Shown piece after piece: positions 1 to 52,225 of a DNA stretch of 64,000 bases. The notes beneath the pieces are model-generated. The model was not told the origin of the DNA. It made no database searches and saw only the letters and a list, made by a program, of their open reading frames with translations. This DNA is from Haliclystus octoradiatus. Taxonomy: Eukaryota > Cnidaria > Staurozoa > Stauromedusae > Haliclystidae. Location of the stretch: contig OU744446.1 in the NCBI GenBank assembly GCA_916610825.1, forward strand, positions 36,743,833 through 36,807,832, read 5' to 3'. Within the stretch, counting starts at the first letter, position 1; each line of letters begins with the position of its first letter. Position numbers and translations under genes: made by a program.

Positions 1-412
1 GACCAGATTCACATTCATTCATACCCCCGCAAAAAACGGTTCAGGCGTTCATGAACAGTTCATGAACAATTCATAAACAGTTTATAAACGTTGAATGGTC
101 CCAAATTTCTTGAACTGTTCATGTACTGTTCATAAAGTTTAGTATGATTTTATTTTTATTTTTGACCAGATTCACATGCATTCTTACCCCTGTGAAAACA
201 GTTCAGGTGTTCATGAGCGGTTCATGAACGGTTCAAGAACAAGCTACAAGCGTTGAATGGCCCCAAATTTCATGAACTGTTCATGTACTCTTCATGAACT
301 GTTCATGGACTGTCCAGGAGTGTTCATGAACTGTTCCATGAACAGTTCATAAAATTTGGGCCAGTTAATGTTCATGACCTGTTCATGAATTCCTGAACTG
401 TTTTTCGCAGTG
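1..412. mobile_element. Palindromic GTTCATGAAC MITE, two tandem copies
   Basis: Copies begin at ~26 (CCCCCGCAAAAAACGG) and ~187 (CCCCTGTGAAAACAG); the right end CTGAACTGTTTTTCGCAG is near 410. Each copy is preceded by GACCAGATTCACAT (1 and 164), so the flank was duplicated too. The interior consists of repeated self-complementary GTTCATGAAC. Confidence 0.75.
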
Positions 413-472
413 GTACATACATTTTTGTTAGGAATTCTGGCAAATTCTAACATGTTTTCAAATTTCATTTAG

Positions 473-27307
<26,835 letters not shown>

Positions 27308-27728
27308 ACTGCTAGAAGGAAATCAAACATTGGGACAATCTCAAAACTTTTTGCTACCCTCCCCTACAGAATGAACATAATTAACAGCTTACAGAAACCA
27401 ATTCTTGTATTTCAATGGTCTCAAGATGAATAATTTTAAAATTTGTATTTTGATACCAGAATCTTGTTTTTCTTTTGTAATGATTATTGACACATGACAT
27501 ATTGATGCAATTATAAAAAATGTCATTTATAGCATTCTAGATAATTATATTGGATTCGACTTTGTTTAATGGAATCTTTAATATCTATCTCAACACTGAA
27601 AAATAGTCCACTAAAAGGAAAATGTTCTCGAGTGATGTAGAATCAAACTATAAATGAATCTGAAAATATCTTCAGAATTCTGTTGAATAGGAAGTGAATT
27701 AAAAATGACCGCAGTGGGAGGTGGTCGC

Positions 27729-27734
27729 AATAAA
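27729..27734 (+). terminator. Candidate poly(A) signal of NCKAP1
   Basis: First AATAAA after the stop codon (422 bp downstream); ATTAAA at ~27697 is an alternative. No transcript evidence. Confidence 0.4.
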
Positions 27735-29296
27735 AATCTCTATATCAAGGGCAAGTCTCCAAGTTTAATTAGATTGCGCTTTTTCAAAAGATAATTATTT
27801 TTAATTATTATAAAGTAAGATCAATCTTGAATGCAGAAACGTATCTTTTATATAGCATGTTTGCCTGGTTTCCCTTCCCAGTGTCAAAATGCTAGAAGAT
27901 TCCCAACTTCCGTGCTTCCATGTTTTGATGTTTACGCGAAATAAGTAAATTTCGACTCAGATCAACGTCGCGATTTGATTGGTACATCATGATTGTTATG
28001 CAAATGTGTTTGAAGTTTGCATTGTTCACAGCTCTATTCTCAAAAGATCAATTTTCATACTTGCTCTGCATTTCCTTTGTCTCAGGCTGTTTCGGCGCTG
28101 AAAGAGGAATTTATTGAATAGAAAAATAACACGGTCTAATAAACAAATACAATTATTTTGCCACGCTACATGCTATTTCCTGAATCATAAGATTTGTTGA
28201 CTTCTTGCTATAAATTTCAAGATATTGAGGGTAAGAATTCTCCCGTATTAAAATATTATAAACTTATAAGATATAGGACAATGTTGTTAATATTGTATTG
28301 TAGTTTTGAGTAGAGTGTTGACTCAATATAAAGCGATTATTTAGACGCCATTTTTAAGTCGGCACAATAATTATGTAAATTTGTTTCTATTGAGTCTTTT
28401 GTCTGGCTGTTTTTTTTTTTGGGTGGGAAAAATAAAATCTCTTTGCATTCGTGACGTCGATATTTTTATCATAGGCAAAATCGATTGGTAGAGGTCGGTA
28501 AGAATTGGAATGGATTAATGTGATATTTTATAATTTTATGCAATATTATTTCATTTATCATTTTATTATTGATTGTTTTTACCTATTTTTATGCTTTCAG
28601 TACGCCATCTTGAATTTCTGTTGACCTTATTATTTATTGTTAATAATTAATGTGTAGTTTCTGATTGGCTAGTTTTTGTGATACTTTGGATGGGAAAGAT
28701 CAAAATATGATAACATTAGGCTGTAAATTATTATTATTTTATTCAAGTAAGTTCTTGTCAAGGCTTGTTCAGCTTCTTGTAAATAATTCCAAGATTCACA
28801 AACAAATCGTATTGTAGCTTTTATCTGAAAATCTGCCAGTATTATTTTTGAAAATAATGTTCTCTATTTTTTCCCCCTAGATTTCTATAGTTTTAAAAGT
28901 CCAATTTTGCTGGAGGTTCCCCTGACGAAATTCAAGCATAACAAATACAATGGAAACTCAATGGAATTGGAGTCTGGATTTGAGAATCGACATGATGTCA
29001 CCCGTTTCATTAAATCAGAAAACAAAGTAGCTTGCGGCTTATCTGTTGCTGTATGGCATACAAGTAACTTCAAGACTGTTTATTACAATGAACCAATCAA
29101 TGATGAGAAATACCCAATCCCCTAAACTGCTGTTTCAAGACAGTTTGTCTTCGAAAGAAAAACGTTTCTGTGGAGAGATTTTACTAACAAACGTTTATAC
29201 TTCTGCTGCAGTTGTGGATTGGATTGTATACAATTCCTCCATCTACAAAACGAAATAGCTGATATAAGAGTGTTTTATATATCTGGTTTAAGTTTT
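27735..29296. other. Intergenic region NCKAP1 to PHF13/23-type gene
   Basis: Probably the rest of the NCKAP1 3' flank and the promoter/5' UTR of the next gene. Short overlapping open frames at 28885-29258 show no recognisable protein. No repeat family identified. Confidence 0.5.
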
Positions 29297-32200
29297 ATGG
29301 TCATGACGTCGGCGCTTGTTGATGGTAAGCTAGCTTGAACATTGGGGAATGTTTTCATTTTTTGCTCTTTGAATTTTGTCTCCCTGATTTTTGATTTCTG
29401 TCATCTGTTTATTCCTTGATAGATCCAAATCATAACCAAATAGGAAATGAAAGTAAAGGCTGCTCAACTGTAAGTTTTTATCAAGAAATATTATTGTAAG
29501 CTTGTTTTACCTCAGCTTGTTTCGCGAGGCACATTTTGGCTTCTCGATTTATGTTTTCTTGTTAATGTTGTGAACTAACGTTTTCTTCACGTGTTGTACT
29601 TTTGAAATTTCACTTTTAGGCAAGGCTATTTTGTTTCCTCGAGTATTCTAAATGATTATTTGAAGCGATCTGTTTATTTTTTCTTTCGTTTTTAGCTCAT
29701 GCCAAAGGTTAAAGAACGTAGATCTTTAGATGAGTTCAACCAGTTTTGCAGCTTTATCCTCGCCTATGAAGCCAGCAAAGAGGTAACGTACCTAATGAAT
29801 TATTGTGTTTCAATCGTTAGCCCAAGAATAACGTTAAGATAAATTGGTTTTTTGGTTTGTTACCTGTGGAATATTAGCTGTTATACTCAGATTTTCATTT
29901 TGTTTAAAAGTTGAATTCGTGGGCAAAACGCCAAGACTGCAGTTATAGGTCTACCAATAAAAAGCTTCCTTCATATTTATGACATAAATTCGTTATTTCC
30001 TCGATGTTTCCTATTTATAACCTTCTTGAAACGTAAATATGATTTCATTTGACGGTTCTAATTAATTTTGAGACATTAATAATCCTCGCAGTATGATAAA
30101 AAGCAATTTGAAAACGTAACGTACTTTCACACTTATTTTTCTTCGCCATTTTTGAAGCTCAATCTTTGATTCAAATTGTCAACGCCATCAAGGAAAGCAT
30201 TACGTTTGCAAATTGTGGGATACTCCTTATAGAGCACTGCTCTTGTTTTATTTTACCATATGTTTTTATTGAATGTAGATAACTGTAGATAACTGCAGAG
30301 TTGGTTACTTCCATTTTTGCTGTTACTGTAGTATTTTCGGACTAGAACTCGAGCGAGCTGAATTATTGTGGTACTAGCATTGTAACTTCAGTTCTTTTCA
30401 GTATTTTATGAATAGGTGTTGCTCCCTAACATTAAAAGTTCTCAAGCCGAACATTTTCAACAATTTTTAGTATTAGTTCTTGTCTCGGCAATGCTGTTGT
30501 CGACGATAGTGTTCTCGAATAAGACTATGTTGCAAGAACGCCATTTTTTGTTTTGTTTGGCGGTCCCTGCACACAGTCTTCCCCATTCATTAATATGATG
30601 ATATTGCTATCATTCAAAACTAGCTTGGTTTTGAAATGAAACTGTTGTGTTTGTAGTCGCCAAAGCATTTCTTGATATTTGTAATATCCTCACCGTATTC
30701 TGATGACAGGAATATTGATTGTCTTATTTTGAAAGGGTCGTAAGTTATCGATTTTGAAATATGGTATTGCTCTGTCTGGAATTTACATTTGCCTTTTCTG
30801 TTTATTCAGACAACGACGGAAGATAGAAAACCTGTTGTTTCCCCGCACAGTCCGAGTGATTCCTCGACATCTTCGGTTACCGATTCGATTTCTGATGACC
30901 ATAGACGCCATAGCTTGAAACGACCAAGAACACAGAAGAAATCGACGAAGGCAGACAAGGAATACGACTCTGGTAAGTCTAGTTGATTCGTCTGTCACAA
31001 GGTTGTTCGAATTCTTATTACCTACAATAAATAACCATATTTATATTGATGGAAAGTTTTGTTGTCATGTTAATCTTTGAAGGGTTTGATCATTGAGCGA
31101 AGAAAATTATAATACAGTATTCCTTCTGGGTAAATGTCTAAAATGTATGTTTTGTTTCATTTTACGATGGCCATCATGGATTGTAGTCTGTGAATGACAG
31201 TGTTACAGTTGAATAATAATATAGAACAGACATTTTATAACAATCTTTCCTCTCTGTGCATATTTATTACAACATATTTTTGTTTCCAAAGTTGTGTTCT
31301 GAACTGATTTTGATTCTAACTTAATTCTCCCTATTTCCATTTGTTGATGCTTCAACTTGATATGCTATTGTACTTGATAAATCCATGTTATTCTGTCTTG
31401 ATATTTGTTTTATTATTATCATTATTGTTACTATTACTATTATTAAATTCTTATTTGTCAATCAATGTTTTTCTCAATTTTTAGATGATGAAGCTTGGGA
31501 AGAAGTTACATGTTACTGCGAGAAACCGTTTGCAGGTATGTCCATCAGCTCCATAGCAGTTAGCATCATTGTAAAAACCTTCTGTGTTACTATTGCTACT
31601 GAGGAAATCAATATATAGAATAGGGGGCAGTTACCATTACCATCATGCGAATGTTCTAATTGCCAGTAAGGCAGTGTCTGGCAAAAAGATTCAAATGTCA
31701 CATTCCTAGAAAATAGTTTAATTTCACTTATCCAAAATGCACTTAGATGGTAAACTTGTTACTCTTTAGTATTGCAAAATGTAACAGAGTGTTAATATAA
31801 ACTGCTATTAAATCCTTTTCCATGCCTTTATTGAAGGATGTAGACTGTGTAAAGTAATTAATGAGATATGATATTCTAGTCCATAAAATGTTATACCACT
31901 CACTCACTGCTTATCCTATCAGATCCTATCCTGATTTCTGGAATGTTGAATTGATATTTTTAATTGTTTTTTGGTCCAACATCAACAAAAAAAGTCAGAA
32001 GAAAAGTGTTGAAATGCCTCTAGGATCCCAGGCAAATGGACCTTTTGTCAAACCCTGCACATTGGCTTTGTACGTTATTAAAACCTAATATTGGCAATTG
32101 GATAGTGCTCAATGCTAGTGAATAGCAGATCGTAAATTAATGTTACAACCAAGGAATGTATCTTTCTTGACCTTCTCATTATTATTACAATTTATATATT

Positions 32201-32411
32201 ATATTTTATTGCAGGACGACCTATGATTGAATGTTCGCATTGTCTGACGTGGATACATTTGTCATGTGCTAAAGTTCGAAAATCGAATATACCAAAGAAA
32301 TTTACATGTCAGCGATGCCGTGATCTTCATCTAACATCATCGATATTCTTTAGTAATTCGCAAGTAAAACAGAAATCCAATGGGAATATTAAAAAACGAG
32401 TATCGTGTTGA
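29297..32411 (+). CDS. PHD-finger protein of the PHF13/PHF23 family, 6 exons, 190 aa
   Basis: Exons 29297-29324, 29423-29469, 29696-29782, 30810-30972, 31485-31535, 32215-32411; they sum to 573 nt in one frame ending in TGA. Residues ~33-50 ([17 protein letters not shown]) match the N-terminal motif diagnostic of PHF13/PHF23. A basic, nuclear-localisation-like stretch ([11 protein letters not shown]) lies near residues 91-101. The PHD finger has all eight ligands: C118, C120, C132, C135, H140, C143, C157, C160. W138 sits where the methyl-lysine cage tryptophan is expected, and the block [20 protein letters not shown] is near-identical to the vertebrate proteins. By family knowledge it reads H3K4me3 in the nucleus. 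It is much shorter than human PHF13 (~300 aa) or PHF23 (~400 aa) because the linker is compact. The start ATG (29297, with a second in-frame ATG two codons on) is the least certain part: an upstream 5' exon could exist. I cannot say whether it is orthologous to PHF13 or PHF23; a single pre-duplication gene is likely. Confidence 0.92.
31948..32057 (+). mobile_element. CAGGGTCCGAC hAT MITE, 3' part
   Basis: Retains GGTCCAACATCAAC...GAAATGCCTCTAGGATCCC and the end CCTTTTGTCAAACCCTG. Located in a PHF13/23-type intron. Confidence 0.65.
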
Positions 32412-32675
32412 ATTATAGTGGGGTTTTTACGGACAGTATTATTTTATCACAAAAATTTTATTGATACAATGATCATATTGTAGAATATTGATATCTAGTT
32501 TGTATATTTTGGTTGATATTATTAAGTACTCTAAAATCCTTATTATTATTATTAATATTATTATAAATGATTATTGTTTAAATAATGAAAAATAGAAAAA
32601 TGATATTAAGCATACCTATCTTGGAATTTAAAATTTATTTCAAGGGTTTATTTGATGTTCGTTATTGTAAATAGT

Positions 32676-32695
32676 ATATATATATATATATATAT
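32676..32695. repeat. (TA)n dinucleotide tract
   Basis: Short (TA)n tract in the 3' flank of the PHF13/23-type gene; a similar tract is at ~40267-40290. Confidence 0.8.
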
Positions 32696-32933
32696 AAAAA
32701 TGCTCATTAATTATTTGAGCTATTTTTTAAAATATGATGATAAAGGAAAAGATATTGATTGGAAACTATTTTTGTTTGGCTTTCTTATCATATCTTTTCA
32801 CTGTGAAGCAAAAAAATTATATTAATATTTTCTTTGGTTCCTTAATGAGGTTATTAACTAGCAGATATTTTACGCATCAGTACAAAACACTTATTGATTG
32901 AAGTTAAAGTGAATATCGGCCGATAAATGACAT

Positions 32934-32995
32934 GTCATTATCATCTTCATTATCTTCAGATTCACTTAATATGATCTGTGGATGATCATCAACAT
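32934..32995 (-). repeat. Perfect 62-bp inverted copy of part of RFWD3 coding exon 1
   Basis: The reverse complement of 32934-32995 is identical, base for base, to 33610-33671, the acidic stretch of RFWD3 exon 1 (codons for DVDDHPQIILSESEDNEDD). The two arms are 614 bp apart. Nothing else around the copy matches the exon. It lies between the PHF13/23-type gene and the RFWD3 start. Confidence 0.85.
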
Positions 32996-33599
32996 GTAAA
33001 TTAGTAAATGCATAGCAGTCAGTACAGTTTAGAATTGACAGGTGTTCGTCCTATTGAATCACTCAATTTCTATTTTTGACCCGTTGTTCGATGACTAAAT
33101 ATATATTTTTAGCGCACCAGCCTTTTTAGTCATATTTTTAATTTTTTAGCGCAGCCAGCACCAGTTTTTCTGAAACCATAGGTAACTTCCAACCATACAG
33201 GTATTTAAATACTTAACTCACCCACAGTCTACAAGGAGACCAAAGGAGTACTCTTGCACAGCGGGCTCCATAGCCTCTTTTATTATTGATATTGAAATCG
33301 AGAATTGCCGCCATAATGGCTTCATTTCGTTGAAGTCAAAATTGAAAACTTATGCAACCTGTTCTTATCTATCTTGGAAACTTGTTGAAATATAGCAAAG
33401 TGCGTTGTGGTTTGATTGGAATTAAGGTTTAATAAGAAGCTTTATAAATTAATCATCAAACTGGCTACATGAAAATTTAGAAATGCCTTGAATATATTGG
33501 ATTCAAATTGGTGTTAAATGGAAGCATTTTCGTTTGATTCTTTGCACAAACGACAAACCAACATCATTTGAAAATGCAGAGCTTTTAAGCTCAAAAACG

Positions 33600-46938
<13,339 letters not shown>

Positions 46939-47568
46939 TTTTGACTTGATCAAATGTTCTATATATGAAAGGTTGACTCTCAAAGTGCATTGATATTTAG
47001 TTCACGATGACGAACATGAATGGTTAAATTTCATTGTAATGCTTTGCTATGATTGGCTGAAATACTCTTTTAGTGGTTATGATTGGCTTGCTCAACATTT
47101 AGCAAAATATATGAATTATTCAAATATTAAATGCACCGTCTCCGGGACTCTAAAGGCCAGAAATGTCAGAAAATACAATTGGTTTGATTATATTCCATAA
47201 ATCATTAATTTTATGAAAATATATAAGATAATGCAAATGATGTAACATTTGAATATAGTGTTCATGTTTATTTTCTACTATTATAGTTACAATAATATGC
47301 CGTTTAGCCTATATATATTTAAATACACTAATTTGTAAATATTACAATTGAAATTCATTTTAATGTAAAAATGTAAAAGATGAAAGTTTTTTAATTGCAT
47401 CTCATATGAATACTATATGATGATATGCCCTCTGTTTTTTATATTATATATTAATTAAAAAGGATAGCAGAAGAATATAGTATTTTCAAACGTGAAATTT
47501 CCTGTCATTATCTGAAAAAAACAAAATTAATAATCAGGGTGCTTAGGTAGTAAAAAAGTCAATATGTT
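46939..47568. other. RFWD3 3' UTR and flank
   Basis: AT-rich. No AATAAA seen in the first 500 bp; ATTAAA near 47127 is a possible signal. No gene seen. Confidence 0.4.
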
Positions 47569-47576
47569 ATTCCCTC

Positions 47577-47858
47577 CAGAGCCATCTATTTACAAGAGTT
47601 GGGACACGCTTTTATGTGCCGCTATCGTCTCCAATTGGACAGATGCCAGTCACGTGATATTTGGATGCCATCTTTGTTCTTTTGAAAACAGGTTCTCAAC
47701 CATTTCAAGTGAAACGCGCGAAAAAATACAATACAATATGGCTGAAAAAACACACAACATTCTCCTGCACATGCGCACTGTTAAAAACGTGCTCGGGTCC
47801 AGGCAAAAAGATACAAAAATGGCAGAAGTGTCCCAACTCTTGTAAATAGATGGCTCTG
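47577..47858. mobile_element. hAT-type MITE (CAGAGCC family), complete
   Basis: ~30-bp TIRs starting CAGAGCCATCTATTTACAAG and a perfect 8-bp duplication ATTCCCTC (47569-47576, 47859-47866). A 95% class copy sits at 50833-51098. Confidence 0.9.
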
Positions 47859-47866
47859 ATTCCCTC

Positions 47867-49249
47867 AGCGCCGTGATCATAACGAGCCATATGGCTTTAT
47901 GTGACCTGTCTTGAAACACGGACCAAGGAATCTAATATGGGCGCAAGTCTTGGGGTGACTGTAACCCAAAGGTAAAATGAAGTAAACGTATGTAGATGAA
48001 ATCCTGTGCTTTCGAGTGCGGGCGCAATATATTCTCTTTCAGAATGTTTCAGTGATTCCAAATATCCTAGTTTAAAGGATTTAATGATTGTAACTCCAGT
48101 ATTTTGTGTTTTAGTTACATGTAAATAACGTTGTAAAATTTGAAAATTTTTAAACTTTAAAATTGAAACATTTGGTTAGACTGTTCCTGTTCAAAATTTG
48201 TTCAGTGATTCCAAATATCCTAGTTTGAAAAGGATTGGATAATTGTAATTCAGTTATACGAGACCAAGGCCGAAAATAACTTTACAAGTTGGAGGGGGGG
48301 TGAAAAAGCGTTCTGCCCGACGAAAAAGGACGTGGCCAGCTTTTTTCCCCGGAATGCAATTTGTACCTTGGTCCAGAGGGGATGACGATGAAGGTCCAAG
48401 GCTTGCCCTCCAGTGAGATACAGGGGACAATTTTGGAATGTCACTTGATGTAGATGCCTAGCTTGCAGATATTTCGACAACAATATTTTGATATTACGAA
48501 ATGCCAAAGTAACTAAAAAATAATCCGCCGAAATGGGTTATTTTTCTTGTCAAAATAACAAAATAAAAGTAACTACCAATATTATTACTATTACTATATT
48601 AAATGTATCATCTATATTAAAAGTACGCCTTGTAATTGATCTTAAGACATATAAACTGTCTCTCTTTGCGCTGTTGGATGTTAGACCATAACTGAATAAA
48701 TACCCTGGCGAGAAAATACTTTTTCGATTGCGTCTCATAATGCATGATCATACATCAATAGCCAGCAAATCTACCAACTCATTTTGAAAAAGACATGTCC
48801 TTCATTGCACGTGGTTTCATTCGTTCTTAAGAAAGGCGGGAAAAAATGTTTGTATCTATATACCGGCAAGATGAACAGTGTTTACTAAACGTATTATTAT
48901 TTTCTCTATATGACTCTATATCCTTGCCATCTGATTGTTGTGTTAATTGCACGTTCATCATTGTGTTCGTGACAGTGATGGTGTTACTAAGTAACTCACT
49001 TACAACTGCATTTCTGTTAGCAGCAAAATTCCATTACAAATGCATGTTAAATTTCACGATTCTAGAAAGCAAGAAGCTGTTTTTCCTAACAAAATTATGG
49101 TTCGGAATCGGAACAGTTGTCGGTTTTTAACGAGACATAGATAATTATCATTTTTCACAATGATAATTGGTCATTAAATATATTAATTTAAATCTTTGAG
49201 AATGGATGATATGATCATATCTATCTATAAATGCCTACGTATCATGATA
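47867..49249. other. Gene-free stretch with short direct repeat
   Basis: CAGTGATTCCAAATATCCTA occurs twice (48049 and 48204). A 94-codon frame at 48846-49130, rich in hydrophobic residues, starts with ATG but has no recognised homologue. I do not call it a gene. Confidence 0.4.
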
Positions 49250-49665
49250 TTGCGGAGGGGACTTCCGTGCGTCGGCTGTACGGGAACGTGCCATTTTTAA
49301 GGGATGCCTTTTGCAGATTATTGTGAAATTTTACAGTGTCAATTTAGAGATTAGCATAAATTTCTACAAATTTTCGTATGTTTTGCTCGTATAAACATGA
49401 AACTTTAGGGCCTTCATTCTCATTTGCTGAAAATGTTATGGTTCTCCTCCATTTCAGAAATGGCACACCCCGTCAAAAATTACTGAAATACACCCCTCTC
49501 TCTCTCCCCTGGCAACTTACGTAACGTTTACATGCGAAAATATATAACTTGCTACGAAATCAGCGTTTCTCTACGAACTTGACAGGGCTTGATCATTGTA
49601 AAACGAGTCTCGTGTGTACGGTTGTAAGCCTTTGTCTGTGTGTGGAAATCCATTGGTCCTTAATA
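49250..49665. repeat. Dispersed repeat, left of array
   Basis: Matches 62212-62597 in inverted orientation (shared GAACTTGACAGGGCTTGATC, TGTACGGTTGTAAGCCTTTG, GCTGTACGGG...GTGCCATTTTTAAGG). Confidence 0.7.
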
Positions 49666-49801
49666 TGGCCATCTCAAAACCGCATCAGTACCATAAATAA
49701 ATGGGACCTTTGTGTATTGGCTCGAGTAGGGAATCTTTCTCATATGATGAACATTTTTTGTTGAAAAACTGGTTTTTCTTCCTTTTACCCAATAAAGGTG
49801 A

Positions 49802-50213
49802 GGATTCCACTGTAATGGTTAGAAATCGTACCGGATAAGTATTGCCCGCCATCAAACTGAAACTGACACCGGATTGATTGTTGGAATACACTATCACTTC
49901 TCTGATGATCACACACATCGAGTAACCTCGCGTTCAATAATTCGCTAGCTGCCGATTGGCTTTCTCGTGGCAACAAAATATGTGCCTATGACAATGTGAT
50001 GGCATCAGCACTTGGTTCGCAGTAAGGATAATTGCAAATACCTACCAGATCAATTTTTATCCCCTCGTTCTTAGCAGAGTGGATTTTGCTCAGCAAAGGA
50101 AACATTCGAGTACCGGATTACTTTGCTATACATTATAGTGTATTTCGAAGGCCTAACCGTTACGGAATTCATTATTTGCTCGTATGGCTAAACAAATCCG
50201 GTTAGTGGAATCC
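49802..50213. mobile_element. TIR element GGATTCCACT, ~410 bp
   Basis: Ends GGATTCCACTGTAATGG and AGTGGAATCCC. A diverged copy is at 17370-17692 (shared GATTCGCTAGCTGC and CAAAGGCCTAACC-type blocks). Confidence 0.6.
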
Positions 50214-50832
50214 CAGCCTCAAGGAATGGTTTCCATCTTGAGGCAGCTCACCATCATTCCATGATTCTTTTTGTACTGGAATGTGCCACTTTGAAAATCG
50301 AAATTGCAAGTGGAAACCCTACCCCAAGATTGCCAAAAATGTTAGTAATGTAATGTGATTGTTTGGCCTGAATTAGATGGGGAATTAGAATACTTACAAG
50401 TAGTACGTATATATAAAAATTCATGTCAACTTTCAGCCGGAATGATTAGGAAGAAACGTTATTTCCACCTGCTATATTATGAGTATAATGGTAACAATGC
50501 TCACTGAAACTATTTTTTTTATTATTATTATTATTTTCTTTTTTGTATTTACTTGTTCGAAGAGCTTATATGTCCGTACGTACCAATAACAAAATGATTC
50601 TGTTGTTCGTTATTACTTGTTTTACTGTAAGTTATTACTTATAAATTATTACTTGTTTTACTTTATTGAATAGTTACTGTATAGCACACCGTCATTGTTG
50701 TTTTTCGCTGAGCGATATATAAATATGTATGTAGCGTAAAGAATATGTATCAAAATTTTTACCTCTAATTTCCAGAAAACTTTTATTTAATAGCATTGTC
50801 CTGCCTCATTTTGATTATTGTGCTGTTGTATG

Positions 50833-51098
50833 CAGAGCCATCTATTTACAAGAGTTGGGACACGCTTTCATGTGCCGCTATCGTCTCCAATTGGACAGAT
50901 GCCAGTCACGTGATTTTTGGATGCCATCTTTGTTCTTTTGAAAACAGGTTCTCAATCATTTCAAGTGAAACGCGCGAAAAAATACAATACAATATGGCTG
51001 AAAAAACACACAACATTCTCCTGCACATGCGCACTGTTAAAAAAGTGCTCGGGTCCAGGCAAAAAGATACAAAAATGGCAGAAGTGTCCCAACTCTCT
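50833..51098 (+). mobile_element. hAT-type MITE (CAGAGCC family), right end missing
   Basis: Near-identical to the complete element at 47577-47858 from its left end CAGAGCCATC through GTGTCCCAACTC. The last ~20 bases, including the right terminus, are replaced by LINE sequence. A long ORF runs across this junction by chance. Confidence 0.75.
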
Positions 51099-51640
51099 AA
51101 CTCGCCTCCAGAGATTACAAAACAGAGGATTACGGACAATACTTCGTTGTGGCTACAGGACTTCCATCTCCGAAATGCTCAATAAAACGGAGATCATGAG
51201 CGTTAAAAACAGAATCACGTTTTATCAACTTGCAATGGTTCATAAAATAAAGTTTCAATTAGCTCCTCAAAAAATTTCCACTTTATTTTCATGTCCTAAT
51301 TCAACCAAAACTCGCTCTTTTGCTCACAATAACATATACAACGACAGATGCCACAGCCACTCATTTAAATCAGCTGGTATTCACAAATGGAATCAACAAG
51401 CCTCCTGGATAAAAGAAATAGCTAACAGAACAACATATATAGATAATTTGAAGGAAACATTAATTAAATAATATATATCTTATGTAAATTTGTATACTTT
51501 TTATAATTGCAAATTTCCTAATATTGTACTAACATTTTATTCTTAAATGTTATATTGTATGCATTTTGTAATCAGCCCCGTGAAAACAAGCCTAGTATGG
51601 CTTACCAGGCCCTGAATAAATGATGATGATGATGATGACA
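51099..51640 (+). mobile_element. 5'-truncated non-LTR retrotransposon (CR1/L2-like), 3' end
   Basis: Encodes the C-terminal reverse-transcriptase tail: LTRLQRLQNRGLRTILRC, then CHSHSFKSAGIHKWN, and a stop at 51471. This is followed by a short 3' UTR ending in CTGAATAAATG plus (ATG)n, the microsatellite tail typical of this group. Its last ~230 bases are included in every unit of the array. The clade assignment is tentative. Confidence 0.8.
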
Positions 51641-52066
51641 GTACACATTTGAAATATAGATTCTATATAGAAAGCATCTTATAGAAAACTCTTAACATAT
51701 GTTTAAAATTAGACTTAAATCTGATGACTTATCAAAATATCTTAATTATAAGTAAGTATCACATTTTCTGTAAAAGTAATTCACAGTCATCGTTGTTTTA
51801 CAGAAATAAATAAGATCATTCATAAATTCCTGCGCCGGGGGCTCTTGTAAACGAAGAGTTCATAACAAAGCAAGCTATCAGGATAGACCAAAATATTTCT
51901 ATATGATTAGATCCTATAGAATTTTACAAAACTTTTGAAATGAGTTATAAATTGCTAAAACGGATTTATAATGGAGCCAGTTGGCCTCTATACAAATTCA
52001 ACATGTTTTACATCATCTCGCATGGTTTGATGCGTTTCCTTTGTTTTGGACATGTGCTTTGGAAAA

Positions 52067-52101
52067 TATAAAAGGAAGATAGGACACAAGTCTCACTTTA
52101 T
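52067..52101 (+). promoter_or_regulatory. Core promoter of array copy 1 (TATA box plus initiator)
   Basis: TATAAAA at 52067-52073 and an initiator-like TCACTTT whose A is 52095, i.e. 28 bp downstream, the canonical TATA-to-start spacing. The predicted 5' UTR is ~114 nt. The start site is inferred, not observed. Confidence 0.7.
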
Positions 52102-52189
52102 ACCAAGCCTATCCGTGAAATACACATCAAGATTGTCATAGAAATAAGTGAGACTTGGAGCAAGTCAAGACTAATTATTACATTGAAGC

Positions 52190-52225
52190 ATGATTGAAGT
52201 CTGTCATTATGTGTGCTCGTATTAG
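52190..52225 (+). promoter_or_regulatory. Upstream ORF overlapping the main start codon (array unit)
   Basis: An upstream ATG at 52190 opens an 11-codon ORF in another frame that ends at TAG 52223-52225, past the main ATG at 52209. The arrangement is identical in all four units (+2,627 bp each). Both ATGs have A at -3. An overlapping uORF would be expected to lower translation of the main frame unless leaky scanning occurs. Confidence 0.5.

Noticed and set aside
33534..33599. Extending RFWD3 upstream to a TTG at 33534
   Set aside because: No ATG in this extension. The ATG at 33518 is in another frame and stops quickly, so I start at 33600.
47564..47845. 93-codon frame at 47.6 kb
   Set aside because: Entirely within the complete hAT MITE; a near-identical frame recurs at the second MITE copy.
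50917..51471. 184-codon ORF as a single gene
   Set aside because: The first third is hAT MITE sequence and the rest is LINE reverse-transcriptase tail; the fusion is an accident of insertion.
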